From assembly GCA_002900995.3 (NCBI GenBank), contig CM035305.1:5394016-5458015 (forward strand): DNA of 64,000 nucleotides. The letters are read 5' to 3'. This document shows positions 1 through 11,746 of this stretch, one piece after another. The stretch's first letter is position 1. Every line of letters begins with the position of its first letter. Both the position numbers and the translations under genes were made by a program. The notes beneath the pieces are model-generated. The model was not told the DNA's origin. It searched no databases and saw nothing but the letters and a program-made list of their open reading frames with translations. The DNA comes from Ganoderma boninense. Lineage: Eukaryota > Basidiomycota > Agaricomycetes > Polyporales > Polyporaceae.

Positions 1-1507
1 TAGCTGAAGGGAACGCACCAGTGGATATTCTGTGGGCCTCTTGGTAATTCACCGGAGAGATAGAGGGAATGAACAAGCGAGATTAACGAGCAAAGCCAGA
101 GGATGAGGAGGAGGTGGTGGTGGATGGGGGGAAAGTCATGTCGCCGTGAGTGCGGTCGCACCCCGCGCCTATATTGGGTTTCAGGCGCGACGATGATGTC
201 ATACGTTCAGTTGGGTGCAGGACACAACTCGTTGGGGGTGACTGACCGGGCGTTGGGGAAGGGCACACCTGTTCTCTTCACGGTGGTCTGGTGAACAGGG
301 ACTTGGGGTGGAGAGTGAAAGTTTGCAGAAGGCAGCCGTCAGCGCAGGCATACTGGCGCCGTTGCAGAGCAGTTTGAGCTCCCGGACCGACTGTCCGAGT
401 CATCCAGAGTACTTGCACGGAGATGGGTAAGGGCATGCAGCCATCGTGGGGAAACAATTTCCAGGTGTGAGGGCCAGTGCTGCGCTCCAGAACATAAACA
501 AGTGGGGATCCTGTGGAAGCTTGTAGTATTCTGGAGCTGATGGTCGTGTCCGCTGGACGCACTGCATCTCCATGCAGCTGTAAGACGTGTCCGCTGAACA
601 GACTGTATTGCTCTACAGTAGTGTATCGTGCACGACACGATCCTCCAGAGGAACGTCGTATCCTCCCATTCGCTGCAGGCCTCTGTCGGACACAGCCGGA
701 GCCTGCAAACTCCGTCATCTCTCTGTAGGTAGCGTAGCGCTTTGCAGGAAAGTTGCGCTTTTGCTGAGTCGGACCAGTGGGGGACGGTAACGACGACTTT
801 GCCTCGGGCCAGCGTCCTCATCCTCATCACCGCGTTGCAGAAGGTGCATGGTACATGGATATGCATGTTGCCTTCCTCGTTGATGTCACCATGCCTCCGC
901 CAATGAGCTCGATGGCGATAAGCCCGCCTGCGAACTTGAAAGCCGCCGCTTCGACTCGCGCCCGGGCCGACTCGGAGCAAGCAGGCCGTGCAGAGAAATC
1001 GAGGCCTTCTCATAAGCACCTGGAACATAAACATTACAGTACACACAGTTCAGAACACTCGGCCGGAACAGCAAGCTCGTCTATCCTCTGCGCTCATGCA
1101 GGATCTCAACATCTGCAGGCCGTAGGTTAGCGTCGGAGCCACGACCGTCGCAGCCGCCCGTGGTTAGCTGGGACGCAACTTAGGCGCCACTCACCCTCTG
1201 GCTGGCGCGGCGCTGCACGCTCGTGGCACTGGGTATGGATATCTTCTTTGACCGTGACCGGTTGAGAGGTTTGGGATATAGTGTCTCGAAAATGGCCGTG
1301 GAGTGTGAACGAGGAGGCGGAGGTCGACTTGGTGTGATGGATCAAGATGAAGAACAAAGTGCGAGGGACGATTACGAAGAACCCGATGGTTGAACTTAGA
1401 AGATGGCTCGTGCTGGTAAGTGCATAGTTGCAAGTGAGAGTAAGGATACTATCTACCTCAAAATGATAGCATGTTTCAGTCCCATGCCCTAGTGTGCGCC
1501 GCTGCGA
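1..1507. other. No supported gene
   Basis: Several open frames overlap on both strands here, but none shows a recognisable motif, a convincing splice pattern or a family I know. The minus-strand frames around 280-1040 are long but give a composition typical of antisense reading of GC-rich DNA. The left end of the window may also hold parts of a gene lying mostly outside it. Nothing is called. Confidence 0.5.
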
Positions 1508-3240
1508 CTACGGGCCACTGGTACTACGCGCCTCCTCTTTTCCGCTCTCCTCGAATTTTCTTTCGTCTTCGGATGTGGTGTCGCTCAGTTCTGTGGAAGA
1601 GGACGCTGGCATGCCAATTACGACGATCGACCGTGTACCCACACCCGCATCCCGCGCCGAGCAGATGGTGTCCGAGTCGGTAGCAACGTCTCTCCGTCGG
1701 CGAGAGCCATGTGCTGCACTGGGACAGACCACCGGCAAGGACCATGCGTGGGACTGCTTCTCGATCTCGGACTTTTCCAGCGCGACGAGGATGATGATCA
1801 CAGTCGGATATATGCCCTGCATGTGAGACGCCCATCAGCGCTCTCGATTATTGGGGAGTCCCGAGCATGACGGATAACTCGACACGTACGACCAGTGCGA
1901 GGAGACACCCCTCTGAGAAGTACTGTATGCCATACGAGAAGGTGGTGTACCCGGACACTCGGGACGAGAGCATGACTGCCTAACAATATGCTTCTCAGTC
2001 AACGCCTGAAGCAATGGAACCGGATAGACTCGAATTGGGTACGCTACCCAGATGAGAGAGTACGCAATGCCGGATTCGACCAGCAGCATCAGCACGCGCT
2101 GCACTCGCCCCACGCTGGGAACGCTAGCGAAGTGCGTCTTCGTGTCCCGCCTGTGCTTCCTGTCTCACGCCGGTTTTAGTGGCCAGCATGCGCGAGCTGC
2201 CAATGACGTCGGTGCTCACCAGGCCTTATATCCAACGAGGAACGTCGCGACGGCGTTCGAGAAGAGGGACAGCGCGATGACGACCGTGCCGAAAGTGCTG
2301 AGCGCCACGGACGAGCTGAACGTCGGGGCCTGCGTAGCTCCGTTCTCGAGCCCGAGGAAGGCGGCATACGTCAGTCCAATGCACGAGATCGTCGTGTCGA
2401 CCGCGCCAAATGCTGGACGATCGGCGTGGTCAGCACCAGCCTGGAGGTGAATGTCAACAGATCGAGTCCAACGAGCACGAACCGAGAGTGGCAAAGAGAA
2501 CGAGGCAGGACAGCACGAGGACAGGGCGGTTTTTGTTCCATAGCACCCACACCCTCCACCATACGATCGCATCTCCCACAGCGACCTAGCGACTGGAGAA
2601 TGAGCACGAAATGACGCATTTTGAGCAGCTGGCATAATCGTACGTTGAATGCCAAAGCAGAGGTCCCCACGCACTCCGACGTCTCCGGCCAGTACCTATC
2701 GAGGTCGTGGGAGGCCTCTGAGGGGATGGTCGTGCAATATCCGGGGAGGTCGACTTGGCCTTGAAAGAAACAGTCGGCAGGCGGGATCCAAGAATATACC
2801 TGGGAGAGGTTGTTCCGGAGGGTGCCGAATGTCTGGAACTGGGTGACCACGAACACGATCCAGGACACTAAACTTGCCAGGTACATGGCGACGGTAACGT
2901 ATATCAGTTTTCTTCGAGAACCCGTCGGGCCGCGACAACTGTAAGCGTGAGATTCATACAGGACCTAAGTGTTCCACCCAGAGCATCCGAGAGCGACGCA
3001 CGTTAGTGTTCGGATAGCATACGCGACACAAATGGTGTACGCTCCTTTCCGGGGCAGTTCAGGGAATGCACAATAAGTGAAGACAGCAAGTTACTCACCC
3101 AGGAAGATGGTTGAGAGCAGCGTGGCGGCCATCTGCTCGTGCATCCTGTCCATTGTCCAAAAGTTTGTGCTTTCCAGCGCCGAGGAGACGTCCGCCAACG
3201 CCCTGGTCGGAATAATGAAGTCTGGGGATTGAAATGATGA
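1508..3240 (-). CDS. Basidiomycete 7TM-like membrane protein (approximate model)
   Basis: I recognise the pattern of a large basidiomycete family of hypothetical multi-pass membrane proteins. In transcription order the exons carry: FWTMDRMHEQMAATLLSTIF (about 3110-3170) ending at a GTGAGT donor; a hydrophobic segment beginning MYLASLVSWIVFVV (about 2886); the family hallmark DAIVWWRVWVLWNKNRP (about 2520-2570) after an intron; a segment ending VATFLVGYKAW (about 2216); RVQRVLMLLVESGIAYSLIW (about 2050-2110); and MQGIYPTVIIILVALEKS (about 1770-1822), followed by a Ser/Glu-rich cytosolic tail that stops at 1508. Two junctions, near 3098/2950 and near 2480, do not rejoin in phase as I read them, so the gene may be degenerate or my splice choice wrong. 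The start codon is not placed and may lie in an exon upstream of 3240. Substrate and function are unknown for the family. Confidence 0.55.
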
Positions 3241-4265
3241 CGTGTTCAGCGCGACAGACATGGCGGAGGTACAAGGAGCAACGACCGCGAGGACCGAGAG
3301 GGTAGGATAGGGTGGTCAAACTACAAGCGTAGAAATGAAGCCATAGATATAGAAGAGACACAGAAGATCCATGCTAACGCTCACAGCCTCAGGGCAGTCC
3401 CATGGACCGCTCATAACTCACACTCGACACTTCTGTTGCCCCATCAGCAGCGTACGAACGACAGCTCTCTGATAAACATACCTCTCCTTCCCCGCAGGAA
3501 GATGTTACCGGCGAAACGAAGCCCACAGATGATGGGAGCCGGTCTCGATAAGCCAATACAATTGCAGGTGTGGTTCAATGAGGCAGTCTCGACTCCTATC
3601 ATGCGCACCTGCATCGCTCAAACTATGAGAATGGGCGTTGGTGAGTGGAGTTGAATCTTCATCAGAGTCTGATGTGCAGACAACTGTCCGCGAGCTGTCA
3701 TGCGTACAGGGTTACCGCGCCTTGCGAACCCGATGGATCACACCCCAAAACGCTCCAGAGTCCGAAGCGGAGGAACAAATACCAACATACGCAATGCGCA
3801 CGCGGACAGCGCCTGAACACCGCTCTTGTTCACATATGTGCTCGTTATAACTGTCAGACCAGAGTTGTGCCGCGCGAACAGGATGCGATAATAGAGAACT
3901 GTTGAAGGCGGAGTCGACACCTTTAAGGCTCGCTCCACGGCGCGTGGTGACCGTGCCATTTGGTCATCAAACCTTGAGGGTTCCTGGGCAAAGTTGTGGA
4001 GAGCGAACTGCCGTTTCAAGCAGCTGGAGGTCGACACGATGCGGCTGTTGTACTTGTACACGCACCTGAGTCCGTCCATACCCGCGCGCACTGTATGGTA
4101 TATAACGGTTCTACCTCTGATGCGGACGGCTGTCACGTTTCACTGTCGGAGCGAAGTGAGAGACCATAAGGGACGGTGGCAAGGGGTACCGTACCTCTAT
4201 ACATTATATCCCGGCAGAAAAGTGAACTTTATAAGATTTAGCACCGACTATATGCCGTAATAAAG
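3241..4265. other. Intergenic, no supported gene
   Basis: This lies between the 3' end of the aminopeptidase gene and the 5' side of the membrane-protein gene, both on the minus strand. The minus frame at 3738-4136 is open but has no motif. I see nothing I can support, apart from presumed 3' UTR and promoter sequence. Confidence 0.5.
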
Positions 4266-6762
4266 CTACTGGTGCGCAAGTTTCCGCACGAACTCGATCA
4301 ACGCCCTGTGAGCATGCGCATCCGTCGTCAGAACGAATCCAAATCCAGCGCGAGGACGGAAAATAAGCCAATATCAACGGCCAACGAACCTTGTCGGACG
4401 TCCAGTCATGCCCTTCTCGTGATACGGTCCACTGCCCGACGCCTGCACAATACGTGATCAGCCACTCGTCCTCCAGGTTCACTTTCACAGACGACACGCA
4501 CCTCCATCGAACCTGCAATGTCGATGTGCGCCCACCGGATGGACGGCTCGTCAGCGCCTTCAGCGGGCTCGACGCCCTCCACGAAGGACTTGAGGAAGAG
4601 TGCAGCGGTACAGCAGCCCGCGCGCTTGCCACCAGTCTATTGAACAAATCCATTTCGTCGTCAGCGCATCAGTTCTGCTAATTGTTCAAGAAGACATACA
4701 TTGCAGAGGTCGGCGTTAGACGAGTAGATCTGCGGGCCGTACTCCTCGTCCAGGGGCATGCGCCAGAAGCGGTCGTGCTCACGGAGACCGGCGGCATGCA
4801 GCTCGTCCCAGAGGGAGTCCGAGTTCTATATCACAGCGTTAGATATTGTGCACGTTGAGCCGTCTGAGGAATGGCATACGGTAAAGACCCCAGAGTAAAC
4901 CTCGCCGAGACTGTAATCCATCGAGCTGGATGGAGGCACGCCACAGTTAGCGAGGTGACAGATGGACATTACATACGCGACCTCACCCAGTGAGCGTCGC
5001 GACGTCGATGAGGGTACGCGGTTTGAACTCAGTTGAGCCGTAATAAATCGCGTCTTGTTTATTATCCTGTCAGAAAAAACGTAAACGACACGGATAGGTT
5101 GACATCTTACCGGAGAGGACGAGGCGACCTTCCGCGTCCGTGTTATCGATCTCGACGGACTTGCCGTTCATCGCATAAACACTTTAAAGACACGTCAGTG
5201 AGGACTGGGTGGCGGCGCTGGAATGTGGACATGAATGGACATACGTGTCTCCAGGCTTGTTCGCCGTTGGTCCGGGGAGGTTCTCGGTAAGCGGAGTAAG
5301 AACCACGAGGTTGATGCTGGAATGCGGCATGGTTAGTACGGTATAAGACACGTAATGGAACAGGACGTACGGGACCTGGAGTTTGGCGATAGCAAGCACA
5401 GTGGCTGCAACACTCGCAGCACCACCTACGATGAAAAATGAACACGTGGTGCATCCCGTGGGCCAGAGGTAGGCCTCTTACCCATGTCTCCACGCATGAG
5501 TTTCATCCCCTGTATACGAAAGAAAGGTTTTCCGTAAGTCTCGTCGTGCAAGCTTGGACGTAAACGAGGACTTACCGAAGCCGGCTTGAGAGAGATACCC
5601 CCGGAGTCGAACGTGATGCCCTTGCCGACGAGGACTAGCGGTGCAGCATCCTTCGCGCCACCTTTGTAGTGGCTAGAAGTCACCCAGTCAAAACGTTCAC
5701 GGATAGAAGTGGGCGAGGGAAAGGACTTACATCTCGAGGAACTTGGCGGGCTCCTGGGAACCTTTGGCGACGGAGAGGAAAGTGCGCTATTTCGAGACGT
5801 GAGGATACCACAAACTCCGCGTTCGCCAGGGTGTACTAACCATGCCCTTCTGTGAGGCCCATTCTATAAGCGGAAATGTGAGTAAGAAAAACGGGCCCAT
5901 CTAGGGCCATCCAGGCTGAGAACGTACCTGTGTCTCGGACGATGACCTCGAGGTTGGGGATTCCAGCAGCCTCGGCCTTCACCCGCTCCGTAAACATCTG
6001 GGTCGAAGGATTGATATTCAACCCCTTGTCAATGATGCGGAATGCATACATCGTACCGTAGGTGTCATCATGTTTGCAGGGAGCTCCATGAGCTAGACGA
6101 GAAGTCAGCGGATGCGAATAACACGGCACACGCGCTGGACACGTACCGTGCGCGCGAGGTTCTGGGCCTGACCATAAACGACACCAGTCTCCCACTCGCT
6201 GTTCTCAGACACCGCAGAGAGGGTGAGATTGTCGGGGAGGGGCTGGGCGAGACGGGGGTCGAAGGCGGAGGTGGGCTTCGTCTTGAGGGTGAAGTGGTAG
6301 AGCGCGAGATGGGCAGCAACAGCTGTTTCGCGGTGCGTTCACTCGCGAGTCGATTTGAGCATGACGTGTGGACGTACCTGCAGCATGGGGGTCTGCTGAC
6401 GCATCGACGACGACCTTGCTGCCGTCGACGGCCTCCCCGAGCTCGCGCACCTTCTTGATGGCGCTGCCTACGGTCTTGCGAACCACCTCCCTGCGCTCGT
6501 CGCCGTTCTTCTGGCCGAATTTGTCGCCGAGAGAAGAGACAGCGGCGACATTCTCGCCGTAAAAGAGGTGAGTTGTGCCGGCCTTGGGGGGCTTGGGAGC
6601 GTTTGCGGCGGGAGTCGTGCCCCAGAGCTTCGCAGCGTCGACAGGAGTCGCTGTCGCGGCGGGTGCGGCGGGGTCGATGGGGAGGACGTAGATGGAGGAC
6701 ATTCTTCTGAGGAGCGACGGCGAGCGGAGGACGAGGCGGGCAGCAGAGCGAGGGACCAGCAT
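4266..6762 (-). CDS. M17 leucyl (cytosol) aminopeptidase
   Basis: Seventeen exons, listed 5' to 3': 6762-6378, 6322-6147, 6092-6057, 5997-5928, 5863-5841, 5786-5731, 5672-5576, 5509-5482, 5425-5371, 5316-5245, 5181-5111, 5053-4987, 4925-4880, 4825-4700, 4636-4502, 4442-4390, 4305-4266. They sum to 1,536 nt, an exact 511-aa frame and the usual size for the family. M17 enzymes are di-zinc exopeptidases that remove N-terminal residues, preferring Leu. The metal and catalytic signatures are intact: [10 protein letters not shown] (about aa 261-270), RGDMGGAA, and NTDAEGRL (about aa 345). The C-terminus ends [20 protein letters not shown]. The N-terminus, [20 protein letters not shown], is Arg-rich without acidic residues, like a mitochondrial presequence. 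A second Met follows at aa 21 ([10 protein letters not shown]). Exons of 23, 28 and 36 nt are real micro-exons, since they keep the frame. Very sure of the family, less sure of localisation. Confidence 0.95.
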
Positions 6763-9115
6763 CCCACCGAGCTTTATGACGAAGAGCGGGGCACACTCAC
6801 AAGCGCCCGGCGCTGGGGAAAGATCTGCACGCGCGCCCGCAGGATCCGGAGCCTGAGGACCATATCAGTCATCGTCCTCGCTCTCCTCGTCCCCCGCCCC
6901 GCCGTCCAGCCTTTGCCTCCGACCACCACCATCCCCATCTCACAGGCTTCCGCTCAGTGTCCTCTGCGTCATTCAACAGTTTCGAACTCGAGTTCAAGCC
7001 TGCTATCCAATCTTCGTGGCCTCGCGATTGGACGACAAGGAAGAAAATTACCATCCGTATCGCGTCCACATGTTCCGCTTCGTACATGCTCCGGTCTCAT
7101 CGATAGTATCTCGTCGTCATCTTCATCTTCCCCCGCCGTAGTTAATTCTCCATCCCGAGAAACCCGAGGCCAATTCACTTCCGTCGCCGAGGACCCGTGC
7201 CGTTTCGAGCACCAGGTGCTTGCGCCCCGCTTCTCTTGTGAGTGACCCCAGCTTCGGCATACATCCTTGGCTTTCGAGCCCAGTTTCCGACGCCGCTACT
7301 CTCGACTCTTCCCTCGGTCTCAAGCTGTATATCAGGCGATTCGGCTTCCTGAATCTCGACCATTCGCTATGCTCACCCCCAAAAGACCAATGCGATCAGA
7401 CGACGTCTTCAGAGTTAGTATCCGAGGTTCGCCCATAAACCGGGTATGCTTTACATGCGGGTCGCCAGTCGTACGTCCCGTATTCTTTCGTGTGGAATAA
7501 CAGTTCTCGGTTCGTGGTCGGGGTTCGTCTCTACTACGTGATCTGCAGGACGATCTCTTCACCGTCACTGTAACGGGTGGCCTGCTGCCGCGAGGCACAT
7601 GGAAGAAAATCGTGAAGTCATGGCCTGGGTCACGGGAACCGCTACACTCATCGCGCCTTCAGTCTACCCTACTAGCAGATCACTTCAACTCCATAGCAGA
7701 CTTTAAAACTTGAAGACTCGATCGATACTTCGAAGGTGAGAGAGGTCCCAGGAGCGACCGGACGGGGTTGTCCGGGACACATTGATACCGTCAAGGCCAC
7801 GAAGGACGGCCAGGGCCTCTCGTACGGGTCAAGAACGGCGGAGACGCACGACTTCTAAGTACGAGATTACTTGTCCTCTCGAGCATACACCAGCCTTGTA
7901 TCGGCGACCCAGCGCATGATGGTTTTCGTTTCTCTCTCTTCCTGACCCGTACCCGTGATTTACGGTGCCGTGCAAAACGATAGCGCAGTCATATTCCCGC
8001 CCTGAATGTTCAAAAGCACTCGTTAACAAAAGAACAATGCAACCTTTGCGTGGGTCTTTTACCGAGTAAGTATTCATTGTTATTGACTTCTATATGGCGC
8101 TTACACGAAATCGCGGTCCGCGATATGATTGTGGCAGGACACCAGTTCCAGCCATTTTGCATTTATATTCTGCGTGGCGGTGCCCGTCGCGCTCTCCACA
8201 ACCTCAGGAACCGACCCGCATCAGGCGCCGTCGACATCCACCGACCTTGATGGCCAGGTTCTGGTAATGTTCTGGCACAGATGTAAGAACACGTATTGTC
8301 ATCATCCGCGACAGTTTCCAGGGCGTCATGCATCGCTCTTCTGAGTATCTGGTAAGGCGCCTATAGGTCTTGGAATGCGAAAATTCCTGCGCAAAGCTGG
8401 CAACGAGCTCGGAATATCGCATTCCCCGCCTGGCCAGCTATGGCTGTGGCCATGGCTGCGAAAAGAGATTCTCGCCGTTTTCCCGAGGATCCGGTGTCGA
8501 CAGCCGAGGCCGGCGCCTTCGCGTAACAGGTTCATCCCGCTCGGCGCCTTTTCTTCCCCGCCGTCCCTAGTGGCTAATTTCTCCCCATCGCCCTTGCTTT
8601 CTGGGACTTAGGCATAAATCAATGAAAAAGAACATTGGAAACTTTCCTGGAACTTTTTGGGGGCGGTGGCCGTCCCGATTCGGCGGGACACGCCCAATGG
8701 CATTCAGCGGTTGGGAAAAGGTGAGAGGTCTCCCCTCAGTCGTTCAGGCGCAATCGTGGTCGGCCGACATGTACATGTTCAAATTGCAGGTGGTACCCCC
8801 CCCAGGAACGAGGTCCTGAACACTTGGTTGGCGAGTCGCACGCAAGCGACGCTGATGCCTTTTGTTGACCCAGTTTGGTAATCATCTCGCTTACGCCGAA
8901 CCCCTTTGTTCAAGCCGCGCTGCCGAGGCCGGTGTATAAAACGAACCGCCAAAGTCCGTTTCAACCAACCACTACTACTTGCCCTCCCCCATCCACTGGG
9001 TGGAGGCCTCTGACTGTTTACTCGACTGGTGATTGGCCTCTCGCGGCCTTAGTTCTGTTCTCCTGTACGCATACTTGTGCTCCGTTCTCAGTCACGTTAT
9101 CCCCTCACCCTCACG
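6763..9115. promoter_or_regulatory. Divergent intergenic region with TATA box
   Basis: About 2.35 kb separate the start of the aminopeptidase (-) from the start of the next gene (+). A clean TATAAA at 8935-8940 lies about 180 nt before the plus-strand start codon at 9116, and pyrimidine-rich sequence follows, as in many fungal promoters. The open frames between 6800 and 8600 are Ser-rich or low-complexity and show no gene-like exon structure. I see no RNA gene or repeat here. Confidence 0.45.
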
Positions 9116-10985
9116 ATGGAAATCGCTCGTCCGCCGCCCTCCTCCCTCTCTCCTTCTTCTCAACCACCGCCTCTGTCTCTATCCCATCCACGCCACCGAC
9201 GTCCTGCGTTCAGCGGCAAGCTCCTCAATTTGTTCAGTTCGAAGGCCAAGCCCAGTCCTGCACAGTCGCGCCCGGTCATCTCCCAACCACAACCACTCCA
9301 GAGCCGCATTCCCGTCTCGACTCCACGGAGGCGCGAGTACAGGCAGGTTTTCAACGACGAGAACGAGCCACCCGCCCCACTCCCTCGTCCGCGTTTCCTT
9401 CGTGCGGACAACAGCGTCGCGCCAGCCCCCGCGCCCAACCACCCCTGCCCTTCGCTCCCCCTCCCCCGAGCGCAAGCTCCATACTCCTCCTCGAGGTGAC
9501 CGTGCCCGACCGCTCAAGAGCGCACTGAAGAAATCCACCGCGGAAAACGCGTCTCTTCTTCCTTCGTCGGACACTGGTGTTCTCGGTTCCTCGACCTCCC
9601 CTCCGTCGTCGGACACTTCGGCCTCTCTCAAATCTCGCAGGTCCAAGGTCACCGCGCGTGTCGTCGGAGGTACCTGGATGCCCTTCTCGTCGCTGACACG
9701 CAACCACGCCACTCGCGCGCCCAGCCAGGCTGCGGATCCTCGCCCTCCTTCGGACGCCCCGCGGCAGAAAAAGACTGTGTCGTTCGCCCTCGACGAGCCG
9801 GAGGCCGAGGAAGAGGCCGAAGAAGAAGAAGATGTGGTGCCCCGCTCATCCACGAGCAACCCCCCACGCGCTTCGTCGCCAGGCGAACTGAGCCACTGGG
9901 ACGCGATCGCGCAGGAGCTGGACGGCCCTGCCCCTGCCCCTTCGCGCCCTTCGTCCGTGCTCAAGCGCAAGGCAGACGACTACCCCGAGCCCCGAAGGAC
10001 CAGGATGTCGATGTCGCTCGCCCCCAGGCGACCTGGGTCCCCGACCGTCACTCGCAGGACCGTGTTCGGGCCTTCCTCGTCTCCCCCCCTCTCGTTCCGG
10101 CGTCCGCCCTATACCAGGTCCGTCCCGAATTATAATCATGACGGCGCCGACGACGATCGCGTCCCTCGCACGACGGCCTCCTCGTCCAAGGTCGACTCTC
10201 CGCATGGCCTCACGTTCATGGGCGGAGTCGCCGACGCGGCGCTGCGAGAGTGCGCCCGGGACAAGATCCGCGCCCTGCCGCGCAACGTGAAGGCGGCGGC
10301 GCGGCCGATGGAGGGAGCCCCGGGCGTGCTGCGGCGCATCACAGCGGACATCGTCCCCAACGAGCGCCACTCGACCGTGTGGGACGCCAGCGAGCGGTGA
10401 GTGTTTCCCGTGTTCGTCCCCGTATGTTGTCTGACGTCGGCTCTGTTCTGGAAAACCAGCGACACGTTCGCGTGGGGCGGCACCATCATCCTGCGCGACG
10501 CCAAGGCCGCGTCGTACTTCTACCCCCGCCCCTGCATCAAGGACTTCCACCTCGAGTTCTGCGCCTTCCCCGAGCCCCGCTCCGACCTCCCCACCTCCGC
10601 CCCAGCCGACCCCGACGCCCCGCCCACGTACGACTGGCGCACCGCGTACACGGGCCAGTTCCTCAAGCGGCAGGACGTCCGGCGCGAACTCGACGTCGCG
10701 CGGGGGATCGCGGTCGAGCCCGACTTCGTGTTCGTCAAGCCCGACGACCCCGACGGGCCGCACGCGTGGATGGTGCACTTCTGGGTGCCCGTGCCCCTCG
10801 CGCTCTTCGCGCGCTCCGTCCACCGCACCTTCGTCTGCCGCGCCAAGGTCACCGTGGGGGGCTACGACACCCCCGAGACCGTCATCCCGGCGGGATGCAT
10901 CGCGGCGGGGATCGAGAGCCTCAAGTCGGACGGGTTCATTGCGCTCGCTGGGGGGCCGAGGGACGGGAGGGCGGAGGAGAGTTGA
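9116..10985 (+). CDS. Hypothetical protein with disordered N-terminal half
   Basis: The start at 9116 (MEIARPPPSS) has a purine at -3. The first part is Pro/Ser/Arg-rich and disordered, with a short basic block (RPLKSALKKS), a KKTVSFALDEPEAEEE segment and an acidic stretch. A GTGAGT donor at 10397 and acceptor at 10459 define a 63-nt intron. The second exon (10460-10985) encodes a compact domain beginning DTFAWGGTIILRDAKAASYF and containing WMVHFWVPVPLALFARSVHR, which looks globular and conserved. I do not recognise a named domain. One problem: the frame used from 9116 must shift by one to reach the frame used after about 9430. Either a 79-nt intron (9347-9425, weak GTTTTC donor) is removed, which restores the frame exactly, or there is a one-base indel in the C-rich run near 9426-9470. 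Function unknown. Confidence 0.7.
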
Positions 10986-11746
10986 TCTTCTGCATCGTTG
11001 AGGCTTCCGTATGACTTTCACGGACACGACATCCATCATTATCATTATCATCAGCATCGCACTCATTCCGTATCATACGCATCGTACACATCCGTAGGTA
11101 GGTCCCCTCCTTAGCACTAGTTGTCTCACTAGGTTATCGTTATTCCGCGGTCGGACACGCCGTTGTTGCTTACTGTACACGCACGGATCCTCTCTGGTTT
11201 CCGTACCTACTGCCCCTCCTTTGTAGCTTATCCTGTCCTGATTTTTGTAGTTGTAGGCAGTGCGCGGATAGTGCTATGGTGTATGCCGTCCATTGGAATA
11301 ACAACTCGTCTCAGATCGCGCTTTGTGGAGCTTTCTGACTGACATAATGTTAACGACTATTTAAATGACCAATTTCGCAGTCGTCCTCGCAAGATTCGAC
11401 ATCGACACTCAAAGGAGTAGCGATACATTGCAAATCCGGAGGCGTATCAGGGAAGGATGCCGTGGCACTCAAATGCACGAGTCAGAGCTCCCGCGAAGAC
11501 GGCCGGAAGGGGGGAATAAAGATCATGTTGCGAAGCATAACATAGACCCTAAATATAGCGACAGCAGACACCCATAGGAAGGAAAATATGCAGGGTATAA
11601 CAGCGGAAGAGAATGATGATTGCGAGCGAATAGCAGAACGACAGCTGGGATGAGTACAGATGTCCGTGATGCGGTGGTTATCGATGCATGTGAGGTGGCT
11701 ATACGATATGTTGCGCGACGAGTACACGAGAAAGAAAGAAAGGAAT
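10986..11746. other. Convergent 3' intergenic region
   Basis: Two genes converge here: the hypothetical protein (+) ends at 10985 and the TBC-domain gene (-) ends at 11747. The DNA is AT-richer than the flanking exons and fits two 3' UTRs. No gene, repeat or RNA feature is visible to me. Confidence 0.5.

Noticed and set aside
339..1046. 235-aa minus-strand frame as a gene
   Set aside because: No motif, no splice support and overlapping frames of equal quality. Composition fits a chance frame in GC-rich DNA.
9846..11066. 406-aa minus-strand open frame
   Set aside because: It is antisense to the conserved second exon of the plus-strand gene and is rich in Arg/Gly as expected for a shadow frame.
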